NCBI RefSeq assembly: GCF_900129705.1
Contig: NZ_FQWO01000012.1
Coordinates: 62,001 to 126,000 of the forward strand
DNA: 64,000 nt
DNA from: Flavobacterium granuli
GTDB lineage: Bacteria > Bacteroidota > Bacteroidia > Flavobacteriales > Flavobacteriaceae
Direction: 5' to 3'
Shown: positions 48,434 through 57,304 of the stretch, piece after piece
Layout: each line of letters begins with the position of its first letter
How positions within the stretch are numbered: the stretch's first letter is position 1
The notes under the pieces: model-generated
Database searches by the model: none
The model's input: the letters and a program-made list of their open reading frames with translations, nothing else
What the model was told of the DNA's origin: nothing
Translations under genes and position numbers: made by a program

Positions 48434-51283
48434 ATGAAAACAGATGCTTTTGCTTTAAGACATATTGGTCCAAGAGAAAACGACCTTCAAAATATGTTAC
48501 AAACTATTGGAGTTGAATCTATTGAACAACTCATCTACGAAACACTTCCGGATGACATTCGTTTAAAAGCACCCCTAAATTTAGACCCGGCAATGACCGA
48601 ATATGAATATATCAATCATATTACGCAACTGGGAAATAAAAATAAAATGTTTCAATCCTACATTGGTCTGGGATACAATCAAGCAATCGTTCCTGCGGTA
48701 ATCCAAAGAAATGTTTTTGAAAACCCAGGTTGGTATACGGCTTACACACCTTATCAAGCCGAAATTGCCCAAGGTCGTCTTGAAGCAATTTTGAATTTCC
48801 AAACTATGGTTATTGAATTAACCGGAATGGAAATCGCCAATGCCTCGCTACTTGACGAAGCAACTGCAGCAGCTGAAGCAATGGCATTGTTATTTGATGT
48901 AAGAACACGCGATCAAAAGAAAGCCAACGTTTGTAAATTCTTCGTTTCTGAAGAAATTTTACCTCAAACTTTATCTGTTTTGCAAACCCGTTCTACACCT
49001 ATCGGAGTAGAATTAGTAATAGGAAATCACGAAACTTTCGATTTTTCTACTGAGTTTTTTGGAGCTATGCTTCAATATCCTGGGAAATACGGTCAAGTAT
49101 ACGACTACGCCGATTTTATCGCTAAAGCTGCCGCAAACGAAATCAAAGTAGCCGTTGCTGCCGATATTTTAAGTTTGGCCAAACTGACTCCTCCGGGAGA
49201 AATGGGAGCCGCTGTTGTAGTAGGTACAACGCAACGTTTTGGAATCCCGTTAGGATACGGTGGTCCACACGCTGCTTATTTTGCGACTAAAGAAGAATAC
49301 AAACGTAGCATGCCAGGAAGAATCATTGGGGTTACCATTGACACTAATGGGAATCGTGCTTTGCGTATGGCTTTACAAACACGTGAACAACACATCAAAC
49401 GTGATAAAGCCACCTCAAACATTTGTACTGCACAAGTTTTATTATCAGTAATGGCCGGAATGTATGCGGTTTATCATGGTCCAAAAGGATTGCAATACAT
49501 CGCTGACAAAGTACATGCCTCTGCTGTTTCCTTAGCAAATGAATTAGAAAAATTAGGTTTCGAACAAAGCAATACCGCTTTCTTTGATACCATCGTTATA
49601 AAGGCTGATGCCAAAAAGGTTAAAGAAATAGCAGAACAAAACGAAGTTAACTTCTATTATGTTGACGCCAATACTATTTCTATTTCTTTGAACGAGACGA
49701 CAAGCATTGCCGATTTGAACAAAATCATCGGTATTTTCGCTACTGCAAAAGGAACTCAGGCTACGCCAATTGAAAGTTTATCAGAGACGAATCATTTCCC
49801 TGAAAATCTAAATCGTACTTCTTTGTTTTTACAACATGAAGTATTTAACAAATACCATTCAGAAACAGCATTGATGCGTTATATCAAAATGCTAGAACGT
49901 AAAGATTTAGCCTTAAATCATTCTATGATTTCGCTAGGTTCTTGTACAATGAAACTGAATGCTGCAGCCGAAATGTTGCCATTAAGTAATGCGCAATGGA
50001 ATAACATTCACCCTTTTGCTCCTTTAGATCAAGCACAAGGATACCAAGAAATGCTTACTAAACTAGAACAGCAATTAAACGTAATCACAGGTTTCGCTGG
50101 AACTACTTTGCAGCCTAATTCAGGAGCGCAAGGAGAATATGCAGGACTGATGGTTATCCGCGCCTATCACCAATCAAGAGGAGATCACCACAGAAACATT
50201 GCTCTAATTCCATCATCTGCTCACGGAACAAATCCAGCATCAGCAGCCATGGCCGGAATGAAAGTTATTGTTACCAAAACTTTGGAGAACGGAAACATTG
50301 ATGTCGAAGATTTACGTGAAAAAGCAATCTTACACAAAGATAATTTATCTTGTTTAATGGTAACTTACCCATCAACTCACGGTGTTTACGAAAGTGCCAT
50401 TAAAGAAATCACCCAATTGATCCACGATAATGGCGGTCAAGTTTACATGGATGGTGCCAACATGAATGCTCAAGTAGGATTGACAAATCCAGCAACTATT
50501 GGAGCTGACGTATGTCACCTGAACTTACACAAAACTTTTGCAATTCCTCACGGAGGCGGAGGACCGGGCGTTGGGCCAATATGTGTTGCACCACAATTAG
50601 TTCCATTTTTACCAAGTAATCCTGTAATTGCTACAGGTGGAGAAAATGCAATTACCGCAATTTCTGCAGCACCTTGGGGTTCAGCTTTAGTTTGCTTAAT
50701 TTCTTATGGCTATATTTCGATGTTAGGAGCCGAAGGTTTAAAAAGCGCAACTGAGCACGCGATCTTGAATGCCAATTACATCAAAGAAAAATTGAGCGGT
50801 CATTATGACACTTTATACACAGGTGAAATGGGTCGTGCTGCTCACGAAATGATATTAGAATGCCGTCCTTTCAAAGCAAAAGGAATCGAGGTTACTGATA
50901 TCGCAAAACGTTTAATGGATTACGGTTTCCACGCACCAACAGTTTCTTTCCCAGTTGCCGGAACCTTGATGATTGAACCTACCGAAAGTGAAAACTTAGA
51001 AGAATTAGATCGTTTTTGTGATGCAATGATTTCCATCAGAAAAGAAATCGAAGCTTCAACTATTGAAAACAGCAACAATGTATTGAAAAATTCCCCTCAT
51101 ACCTTAGCCATGTTGACTACGGAAACTTGGGAGTTCCCATACACCAGAGAACAAGCTGCTTTCCCATTAGATTATATTGCCGAAAATAAATTCTGGCCTA
51201 CCGTTCGTAGAGCAGATGACGCTTATGGTGACAGAAACTTAATCTGTAGCTGTGCTCCTATTGAAGCCTACATGGAGAGTTAA
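48434..51283 (+). CDS. gcvP: Glycine dehydrogenase (decarboxylating), P-protein
   Basis: The P-protein of the glycine cleavage system decarboxylates glycine with PLP and passes the aminomethyl group to the H-protein. The 949 residues are the fused homodimer form with N and C halves (GYYVTQ-like region GWYTAYTPYQAEIAQGRLEA near 100; PLP lysine in HLNLHKTFAIPHGGGGPG near 700). Length is typical. gcvT and gcvH are not in the window. It has its own promoter box and a strong terminator. Confidence 0.97.
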   Translation: MKTDAFALRHIGPRENDLQNMLQTIGVESIEQLIYETLPDDIRLKAPLNLDPAMTEYEYINHITQLGNKNKMFQSYIGLGYNQAIVPAVIQRNVFENPGWYTAYTPYQAEIAQGRLEAILNFQTMVIELTGMEIANASLLDEATAAAEAMALLFDVRTRDQKKANVCKFFVSEEILPQTLSVLQTRSTPIGVELVIGNHETFDFSTEFFGAMLQYPGKYGQVYDYADFIAKAAANEIKVAVAADILSLAKLTPPGEMGAAVVVGTTQRFGIPLGYGGPHAAYFATKEEYKRSMPGRIIGVTIDTNGNRALRMALQTREQHIKRDKATSNICTAQVLLSVMAGMYAVYHGPKGLQYIADKVHASAVSLANELEKLGFEQSNTAFFDTIVIKADAKKVKEIAEQNEVNFYYVDANTISISLNETTSIADLNKIIGIFATAKGTQATPIESLSETNHFPENLNRTSLFLQHEVFNKYHSETALMRYIKMLERKDLALNHSMISLGSCTMKLNAAAEMLPLSNAQWNNIHPFAPLDQAQGYQEMLTKLEQQLNVITGFAGTTLQPNSGAQGEYAGLMVIRAYHQSRGDHHRNIALIPSSAHGTNPASAAMAGMKVIVTKTLENGNIDVEDLREKAILHKDNLSCLMVTYPSTHGVYESAIKEITQLIHDNGGQVYMDGANMNAQVGLTNPATIGADVCHLNLHKTFAIPHGGGGPGVGPICVAPQLVPFLPSNPVIATGGENAITAISAAPWGSALVCLISYGYISMLGAEGLKSATEHAILNANYIKEKLSGHYDTLYTGEMGRAAHEMILECRPFKAKGIEVTDIAKRLMDYGFHAPTVSFPVAGTLMIEPTESENLEELDRFCDAMISIRKEIEASTIENSNNVLKNSPHTLAMLTTETWEFPYTREQAAFPLDYIAENKFWPTVRRADDAYGDRNLICSCAPIEAYMES

Positions 51284-51302
51284 ATCATTCTCAAAATAAA
51301 TC

Positions 51303-51340
51303 AAAAGCCTCGTCATTATTATAAATAATTCGAGGCTTTT
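51303..51340 (+). terminator. Terminator of gcvP
   Basis: AAAAGCCTCG (51303-51312) and CGAGGCTTTT (51331-51340) pair over 10 bp around an 18-base AT loop, with a T run after. It lies 19 bases after the stop. Confidence 0.9.
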
Positions 51341-51619
51341 TCTATTCAACTCAATTAAAATCAGTTCTATTGCGTTGGTTAAAACAAAAAATCAGGCAAT
51401 TCTACTTCAAATATAGATTTTATTTCAGCTCTTAAATCAATTTCTTGCTTCTTTAAATTTTCAAATAATTTTAATCAAATTGAAAACTTCATTGAAAAAT
51501 TATCAGTAATTTAGCTAAAAATGCATTATTCTACAATTATATGCATGCATAGTAAATAAGATGGCTATTCTAAGTTTTTTATCTTTAAATTAGCCCTAAA
51601 TTTTTTGGAAAACAAACCG
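51341..51619. other. Spacer gcvP / KASIII gene
   Basis: About 280 bases without an intact gene. A minus-strand remnant at 51379-51474 is listed apart. Near the right end ATATGCATGCATAG (about 51540-51553) is a partly palindromic GCATGC spot. No exact -7 box is seen for the next gene. Confidence 0.5.
51379..51474 (-). pseudogene. Remnant of a gene C-terminus
   Basis: On the minus strand 31 codons read LKLFENLKKQEIDLRAEIKS and onward IFEVELPDFLF, then stop. The string has the amphipathic charge pattern and hydrophobic end of a real C-terminus but is cut by a stop on its N side. The parent family is not recognised. It suggests a deleted gene between gcvP and the KASIII gene. Confidence 0.3.
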
Positions 51620-52678
51620 ATGAAAATAAAAATAACTGGAATAGGAAGTTATATTCCTGAGAAGAGAATAAGTAATACCGACTTTAGTAATCATACTTTT
51701 TTAAATGAAGACGGAACACCTTTTGGCTACGCAAATGAAGTAGTTATCAAAAAATTCAAAGGAATTACCGGAATTGAACACAGACGTTATGCCGAAGATC
51801 AATACAATTCGTCAGATTTGGCTTTTTTTGCTTCACAAAAAGCAATAGAAAACGCCGCTATTGATCCTGAAACCATAGACTACATTATTTTTGCACACAA
51901 TTTTGGTGATGTCAAATGTGGAACCATACAATCTGATATGCTTCCTAGTTTAGCGACACGTGTCAAAAACAAATTGCAAATAAAAAACCCAAAATGCGTT
52001 GCTTATGATATTCTTTTTGGATGTCCTGGATGGATTGAAGGCGTTTTACAAGCAAATGCTTTTATCAAATCAGGAATGGCTAAGCGCTGTTTGGTCATTG
52101 GTTCTGAAACCTTATCAAGGGTTGTTGATGATCATGATAGAGATTCGATGATCTATTCTGACGGAGCTGGCGCTTCCATAATAGAAGCCTCTGATGATGA
52201 ATCTGGTTTACTTTCTTATGAAAGTGCAACTTATGCTATGGACGAAGCAAATTATTTGTTTTTTGGAAAATCATACAATCCGGATTTAGATCCTGACACT
52301 CGTTATATAAAAATGCACGGGCGCAAAATCTATGAATTTGCATTAAGTAATGTTCCCACAGCCATGAAAAGCTGTCTGGAAAAAAGTGGTTTAGCCATTG
52401 ATGATGTCAAAAAAATTCTTATTCATCAGGCCAATGAAAAAATGGATGAAGCCATTATACAACGTTTTTACAAACTCTATGACAAAGCTGTTCCCAAAGA
52501 CATCATGCCTATGAGCATCCATGATTTAGGAAATAGCAGTGTAGCGACAGTTCCTACTCTTTTTGATTTATTAGTTAATAACCAAATAAAAGATCAAAAA
52601 ATCAACAAAGGCGACATTCTTTTATTTGCTTCTGTTGGCGCAGGCATGAACATCAATGCTTTTGTTTACAGGTATTAG
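51620..52678 (+). CDS. KASIII-like 3-oxoacyl-ACP synthase
   Basis: A thiolase-fold condensing enzyme of the FabH/KASIII family that joins an acyl-CoA to malonyl-ACP or does a related decarboxylative condensation. I took the ATG at 51620 (352 residues, MKIKITGIGSYIPEKRISNT); the 15-base longer frame starts only at a TTG. The triad is intact: Cys in DILFGCPGWIEGV (about 135), His in LIHQANEKMDE (about 265) and Asn in LGNSSVATVPTL (about 299). FabH itself is usually elsewhere, so this may be a specialised copy. A methyltransferase and glycosyltransferase follow after a terminator. Confidence 0.9.
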   Translation: MKIKITGIGSYIPEKRISNTDFSNHTFLNEDGTPFGYANEVVIKKFKGITGIEHRRYAEDQYNSSDLAFFASQKAIENAAIDPETIDYIIFAHNFGDVKCGTIQSDMLPSLATRVKNKLQIKNPKCVAYDILFGCPGWIEGVLQANAFIKSGMAKRCLVIGSETLSRVVDDHDRDSMIYSDGAGASIIEASDDESGLLSYESATYAMDEANYLFFGKSYNPDLDPDTRYIKMHGRKIYEFALSNVPTAMKSCLEKSGLAIDDVKKILIHQANEKMDEAIIQRFYKLYDKAVPKDIMPMSIHDLGNSSVATVPTLFDLLVNNQIKDQKINKGDILLFASVGAGMNINAFVYRY

Positions 52679-52708
52679 TCCGATTACAAAAGCTAAAAAA
52701 TACGATCC

Positions 52709-52746
52709 AAAAGTCCATAGTTAAAACCATTTAACTGTGGACTTTT
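52709..52746 (+). terminator. Terminator after KASIII gene
   Basis: 17-base arms (52709-52725 and 52730-52746) pair with a single G-U wobble and a 4-base loop, followed by T-rich DNA. Confidence 0.9.
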
Positions 52747-52798
52747 TTCTTCTATAATGATCAAATTACCTGCAATAAAAACTGCAAAAGAAGAAATA

Positions 52799-52814
52799 TA
52801 TCTTTGTACCTTTG
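52799..52814 (+). promoter_or_regulatory. Tandem -7 boxes before methyltransferase gene
   Basis: TATCTTTG (52799-52806) and TACCTTTG (52807-52814) lie directly end to end. Both are exact TAnnTTTG matches, about 50-58 nt before the ATG at 52865. No TTTG element is seen upstream. Confidence 0.45.
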
Positions 52815-52864
52815 AAGCCTAATTAAAATTTAAGAACGAGAGATGCTTCGTTCCAGCAAAGACT

Positions 52865-53389
52865 ATGTACGAAAAAACGTTTCCTAATAAAAGATTCAAA
52901 CACACTTTAGAATTTTTAAACAAACACATTTCAACAAGCCAAAGTATTTTAGATTTAGGCGTAGAAAATCCTTTTTCAAAAATCATGAAGGCCGAAGGAT
53001 TCTCTGTCAAAAATACTAGTGGTGAAGATTTAGACATCGATCAGTCTGTATTCTCGAATGAAAAACCCGATGTCGTTACCGCTTTTGAAATCTTCGAACA
53101 TTTATTGAATCCTTACACTATTTTAAACGAAATAAAATCAGACAAACTTTTTATTTCCATTCCGTTGCGATTGTGGTTTTCTTCTGCTTATCGCAGTAAA
53201 ACAGATATGTGGGACAGACATTATCATGAATTTGAAGACTGGCAACTGGACTGGCTATTAGAAAAAACAGGCTGGAGAATTGTAGCCAGAGAAAAATTTA
53301 CCCATCCAGTTAAAAAAATCGGTTTTCGTCCTTTATTGCGTTATTTCACAAATAGGTACTATATTGTTTATGCCGAAAAAATAAAATAA
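52865..53389 (+). CDS. SAM-dependent methyltransferase-like protein
   Basis: A 174-residue class I methyltransferase-like protein. Motif I reads SILDLGVENPFSKIM, weaker than the usual GxGxG; motif II-like PDVVTAFEIFEHLLNPYTIL and WDRHYHEFEDWQLDWLL fit the methyltransferase type 11/12 pattern. It is short and lacks some of the usual C-terminal part. Its stop shares a base with the start of the glycosyltransferase (TAATG), so the pair is translationally coupled. The substrate is unknown, perhaps a lipid or glycan. Confidence 0.75.
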   Translation: MYEKTFPNKRFKHTLEFLNKHISTSQSILDLGVENPFSKIMKAEGFSVKNTSGEDLDIDQSVFSNEKPDVVTAFEIFEHLLNPYTILNEIKSDKLFISIPLRLWFSSAYRSKTDMWDRHYHEFEDWQLDWLLEKTGWRIVAREKFTHPVKKIGFRPLLRYFTNRYYIVYAEKIK

Positions 53390-54237
53390 TGAACTACTAT
53401 ATAGTTATTCCTTCTCATAATGAAGAAAAACTCATTTCACTAACCTTACAATCGCTGACAGAACAAACTGTTTTACCTAGCAAGATTGTGGTAGTCAATG
53501 ATAATTCTACTGACAATACTGAAGAAGTTGTTGCCGAGTTTACTAAAAAGTATTCTTTTATTTCTCTTGTAAATAATACTTCAAATGCTATCCATATGCC
53601 TGGAAGCAAAGTGATTCAGGCTTTTCAGAAAGGATTTGAAACTCTGGATGACAACTATGACCTAATTGTAAAAATTGATGCTGACCTGATTTTTCCGAAT
53701 AATTATTTTGAAACCATTATCAGGCATTTTAAATCCGACGCTTCAATTGGTATGGTTGGCGGATTTTGTTATATAGAGAAAAACGGCGAATGGATTTTAG
53801 AAAATTTAACCGACAAAGATCACATTCGCGGTGCATTAAAAGCGTACCGAAAAGAAACTTTCAAACAAATAGGTGGTTTAAAACCACAAATGGGCTGGGA
53901 CACGGTTGATGAATTACTTTGCAAATTCTACAACTGGAAAGTAGTTACCGATGCTTCTTTAAAAGTAAAACATTTAAAACCTACCGGAGCCAATTACAAC
54001 AAAACGGCACGCTATAAACAAGGCGAGGCTTTTTACACCTTGGGTTATGGTTTTATTATTACGGCCATTGCTTCGGCAAAATTATCTTTCATGAAAAAGA
54101 AACCTTTACTCTTTTTTGACTATATCAAAGGATTTTGGAAAGCAAAATCAGCAAAAACTTCTTTGTTAGTTACTAAGGAACAGGCCAAATTTATTCGCAA
54201 CTACCGTCTGAAAAAAATGAAAGAAAAACTGTTCTAA
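53389..54237 (+). CDS. Family 2 glycosyltransferase
   Basis: The 282 residues start YYIVIPSHNEEKLISLTLQS, followed by VVVNDNSTDNTEE and the metal-binding KIDADLIFPNNYFE (DxD, about 100-106), a GT-A fold of family 2. There is no membrane segment of length. The N-domain and the GWDTVDELLCKF acceptor part suggest a soluble or membrane-associated enzyme in glycan synthesis. It is coupled to the methyltransferase before it; acceptor unknown. Confidence 0.9.
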   Translation: MNYYIVIPSHNEEKLISLTLQSLTEQTVLPSKIVVVNDNSTDNTEEVVAEFTKKYSFISLVNNTSNAIHMPGSKVIQAFQKGFETLDDNYDLIVKIDADLIFPNNYFETIIRHFKSDASIGMVGGFCYIEKNGEWILENLTDKDHIRGALKAYRKETFKQIGGLKPQMGWDTVDELLCKFYNWKVVTDASLKVKHLKPTGANYNKTARYKQGEAFYTLGYGFIITAIASAKLSFMKKKPLLFFDYIKGFWKAKSAKTSLLVTKEQAKFIRNYRLKKMKEKLF

Positions 54238-54310
54238 GAGAAGAGGCACTTTTCACTATTTACTAAATACTATTCACATTTTTTGTATTTTAGCCCATAT
54301 TCGCAAAACT

Positions 54311-55060
54311 ATGATGCTCATTCGATATATAACGCAGATAGGAAGATATTTCCTGATGCTCAAAGAAATTTTCAACAAACAGACCAAATGGTCGGTGATG
54401 AGAAAACTAATATTCAAGGAAATCGATGATTTAATTATTGACTCCCTTGGTATTGTTTGCTTCATTTCATTCTTCGTTGGAGGAGTTGTTGCCATTCAAA
54501 CTGCACTGAATCTTACCAATCCTTTGATTCCAAAATATCTTATTGGTTTTGCCACACGTCAATCGGTAATATTAGAATTTGCCCCTACTTTTATATCAGT
54601 AATTATGGCTGGAAAAATGGGCTCTTTTATCACCTCCAGCATAGGAACCATGCGTGTTACAGAGCAAATTGATGCGCTAGAAGTAATGGGTGTTAATTCT
54701 TTAAACTACCTTGTTTTCCCTAAAATAATCGCTTTGTTGCTTTATCCTTTTGTAATAGGAATCAGTATGTTTTTGGGTGTTCTTGGAGGCTGGATGGCTG
54801 GCGTATATGGCGGTTTTACTTCCAGTGCCGAATTTATCAATGGTGCCCAAATGGAGTTTATTCCCTTTCATATTGTTTATGCTTTTATTAAAACATTAAT
54901 ATTTGCCATGTTATTAGCGACAATCCCATCTTTTCACGGCTATTACATGAAAGGTGGCGCACTCGAAGTAGGTAAAGCCAGTACCGTTTCTTTTGTTTGG
55001 ACATCGGTTTCGATAATTCTTTTCAATTATATATTAACTCAGTTGCTATTAGGATCATGA
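54311..55060 (+). CDS. mlaE: MlaE-family ABC transporter permease
   Basis: The inner-membrane permease of an MCE/Mla-type lipid transporter that moves phospholipids between the membranes. The 249 residues have about five or six hydrophobic segments and the family signature LEFAPTFISVIMAGKMGSFI followed by TMRVTEQIDALEVMGVNSLN. Its stop overlaps the mlaF start by 4 bases (ATGA). No MCE-domain gene (mlaD) lies next to it. Confidence 0.92.
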   Translation: MMLIRYITQIGRYFLMLKEIFNKQTKWSVMRKLIFKEIDDLIIDSLGIVCFISFFVGGVVAIQTALNLTNPLIPKYLIGFATRQSVILEFAPTFISVIMAGKMGSFITSSIGTMRVTEQIDALEVMGVNSLNYLVFPKIIALLLYPFVIGISMFLGVLGGWMAGVYGGFTSSAEFINGAQMEFIPFHIVYAFIKTLIFAMLLATIPSFHGYYMKGGALEVGKASTVSFVWTSVSIILFNYILTQLLLGS

Positions 55061-55818
55061 TAGAGGTAAAAAACGTAGAAAAATCATTTGGAGACAGTAA
55101 AATCCTTAAAGGTGTTTCGACCATTTTTGAAACTGGGAAAACCAATTTAATCATTGGTCAAAGTGGCTCTGGTAAAACCGTTTTGCTAAAAAGCCTTTTG
55201 GGAATACATACCCCGGAATCTGGAACCATATCCTTTGACGGTCGAATCTATTCAGAACTTGATGCTGATGAAAAAAGAGAACTCAGAACCGAAATTGGAA
55301 TGGTTTTTCAAGGAAGTGCTCTATTCGACTCGATGACCGTAGCCGAAAATGTTGCTTTCCCGTTGAAAATGTTTACTAACGACGACAAATCTAAAATTCA
55401 AGAACGGGTAGATTTTGTCCTAAAAAGAGTCAATCTTATTGATGCTCATAAAAAATTACCATCTGAAATTTCGGGAGGAATGCAAAAACGTGTTGCTATT
55501 GCTCGTGCTATTGTGAACAATCCAAAATATTTATTTTGTGACGAACCTAATTCTGGTTTAGACCCAAATACAGCCATATTAATCGATAATTTGATCAAAG
55601 AAATCACCGAAGAATACAACATCACTACCGTCATAAATACTCATGACATGAATTCGGTAATGGAAATTGGTGATAAAATCTTATTTTTAAAAAATGGCGT
55701 AAAAGCCTGGGAAGGAAATAAAGAAGAAATTTTCAGAACGGACAATGAAGCTGTTGTTGCCTTTGTTTACTCTTCTAATTTATTCAAAAAAGTAAGAGAA
55801 GCCTATTTAAAAGAATAA
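55057..55818 (+). CDS. mlaF: MlaF-like ABC transporter ATP-binding protein
   Basis: The ATPase partner of MlaE. I took the ATG at 55057 (253 residues, MIEVKNVEKSFGDSKILKGV). Walker A IIGQSGSGKTVLLKSL (about 33-48), signature SEISGGMQKRVAIARAI (about 136-152), Walker B KYLFCDEPNSGLDP and the following switch NTHDMNS are all intact. It overlaps mlaE by 4 bases. A longer frame upstream lies inside mlaE and is not used. Confidence 0.93.
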   Translation: MIEVKNVEKSFGDSKILKGVSTIFETGKTNLIIGQSGSGKTVLLKSLLGIHTPESGTISFDGRIYSELDADEKRELRTEIGMVFQGSALFDSMTVAENVAFPLKMFTNDDKSKIQERVDFVLKRVNLIDAHKKLPSEISGGMQKRVAIARAIVNNPKYLFCDEPNSGLDPNTAILIDNLIKEITEEYNITTVINTHDMNSVMEIGDKILFLKNGVKAWEGNKEEIFRTDNEAVVAFVYSSNLFKKVREAYLKE

Positions 55819-55837
55819 TCAGTTCTTTTTTTCTATA

Positions 55838-56437
55838 TTAACTCGGCAATAACTCCACCTCAGCATTGGGATTAAACAGATACATCCTTCCGGAATTTAC
55901 TTCTAAGCATTCGTATCTTTTTATTCGTAGCGCTCCTTTTTTGAAAATTTTGCCGTTTTGGATTCTAAAAACACTATCGTAAGGAATCTCAAAAATGTAA
56001 TTTTTGTCGTTTTGGGCATCGAATTGTTTTAGCGCCAATGCTAAAGTAGCATCTGTATCGCTGCTGGCTGTGGGATTCTTAAAATGTCTCGCCAATAAAG
56101 GCAATAAATGACTGGGAAAAATTTCCGGTCTAATAAAAGGAATCATTAATCGCTGAAAAGAATATTTCCATTCGTTGCCATGCGGCTTGATATTTCTTCC
56201 ATATTTCTCAAAAGCCACTAAATGCGAAATCTCATGAATTAGCGTAATCAAAAACTTGTATTTATTCAAATTTGAATTCACCGTGATTTCATGTTTCCCG
56301 TTCAATCCTTTGCGGTAATCTCCATGCCTCGTTTGTCTCTCGTTGACAATTTTAAGATGCACCTGATTAACCACAATCAGCTCGAAAACGGGTTTTACAG
56401 CATGCTCGGGAATATATCTTGCTAAGGTTTCACTCAT
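55838..56437 (-). CDS. SprT-like zinc metalloprotein
   Basis: The 199-residue protein has the zinc motif LITLIHEISHLVAFEKYG (HExxH, about 70-74) and the later HGNEWKYSFQRLM seen in SprT/SprT-like proteins, which resemble the protease domain of DNA-protein-crosslink peptidases such as Spartan. A C-terminal zinc ribbon with cysteines is not obvious; a short basic tail ends LFNPNAEVELLPS. Bacterial members have no firm role. It faces mlaF. Confidence 0.82.
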   Translation of the reverse strand: MSETLARYIPEHAVKPVFELIVVNQVHLKIVNERQTRHGDYRKGLNGKHEITVNSNLNKYKFLITLIHEISHLVAFEKYGRNIKPHGNEWKYSFQRLMIPFIRPEIFPSHLLPLLARHFKNPTASSDTDATLALALKQFDAQNDKNYIFEIPYDSVFRIQNGKIFKKGALRIKRYECLEVNSGRMYLFNPNAEVELLPS

Positions 56438-56464
56438 AATTCAAAAACTAATAATTTACCACTA

Positions 56465-57142
56465 TTAGGGATTTGTTGAGGAAACCTGCAACACTTTTCC
56501 ATTAAAATATTTATTTGCTGTCAACGTAAAATTATAAATATACTCGGCCATTTCTCCCGCAGATATTGGCGCTTCGTATCCCGGAAAAGCTTCTGCAAGC
56601 ATTTCTGTTTGGACTGATCCCAAAGCCAAAACATTGAAAGCAATGCCACGTTCTTTATATTCTTCGGCCAATAATTCCGAAAGTGTGATTACGGCTCCCT
56701 TGCTTGAACTATAAGCAGCAAGTCCGGCAAACTTCAAACTGCCTTGAATCCCACCCATAGAACTAATGGTAACTACATGGCTGCCTTTTTGCAAATAAGG
56801 CAAACAAATACGAGTCAGATTGGCTACAGCAAAAACATTTACTTTGTAAATATCTTCAAAATCTTTTTGGGAGGTTTCAGCAAAAGGTTTCAGCAATAAA
56901 CTTCCGGCATTATGCACAACCGCATCTACTTTTTTCCAAGATTTAGAAAGAAAATTTTCAACTTTCTCTAAATCAATCTCCGATGATAAATCAACAGATA
57001 GACAAGTGATATTTTCATGATTTATTAAGGCTTGAGGCGTTTTTCTCGAAATAGCCAATACTTGATATCCTGCGTTTGCAAATTGCAATGCCAACTCAAA
57101 ACCAATCCCTCTACTCGTCCCTGTTACAATAATATTTTTCAT
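56465..57142 (-). CDS. Short-chain dehydrogenase/reductase
   Basis: An NAD(P)-dependent SDR. I took the ATG at 57142 (225 residues, MKNIIVTGTSRGIGFELALQ): a TATTTTTG box lies 4 nt upstream and cuts off the longer frame. The Rossmann motif TGTSRGIG (about 7-14), NAG (HNAGS, about 80), the catalytic Ser in TISSMGG and YSSSKGAV (Tyr-xxx-Lys, about 147-151) are complete. The substrate is unknown. It is followed by the SprT-like gene. Confidence 0.9.
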   Translation of the reverse strand: MKNIIVTGTSRGIGFELALQFANAGYQVLAISRKTPQALINHENITCLSVDLSSEIDLEKVENFLSKSWKKVDAVVHNAGSLLLKPFAETSQKDFEDIYKVNVFAVANLTRICLPYLQKGSHVVTISSMGGIQGSLKFAGLAAYSSSKGAVITLSELLAEEYKERGIAFNVLALGSVQTEMLAEAFPGYEAPISAGEMAEYIYNFTLTANKYFNGKVLQVSSTNP

Positions 57143-57146
57143 ATCG

Positions 57147-57154
57147 CAAAAATA
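57147..57154 (-). promoter_or_regulatory. SDR gene promoter, leaderless layout
   Basis: TATTTTTG on the minus strand, exactly 4 nt before the ATG at 57142. A TTTG element at 57183-57180 lies 25 nt upstream, a bit wide. Confidence 0.55.
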
Positions 57155-57248
57155 AACAAAAGCCTTAAAATAACACAATCAAATCAGAGGATTGTTTTGA
57201 TCTAGGTTAAGCAGTATCAGCTCTTGCTGTTTTTAACTTCCAGTTAAA

Positions 57249-57284
57249 AAAAATCCATCTTCAAAATTCTGAAGATGGATTTTT
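57249..57284 (-). terminator. Terminator of acyl-CoA dehydrogenase gene
   Basis: AAAAATCCATCTTCA (57249-57263) and TGAAGATGGATTTTT (57270-57284) form a perfect 15-bp stem with a 6-base loop. On the minus strand eight Ts follow. It is 20 bases after the gene. Confidence 0.92.
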
Positions 57285-57304
57285 CAAACTAAATATCTAA
57301 TCGT

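Noticed and set aside
54997..55056. Longer start for mlaF
   Set aside because: It lies within mlaE; the ATG in the ATGA overlap gives the standard ABC ATPase N-terminus.
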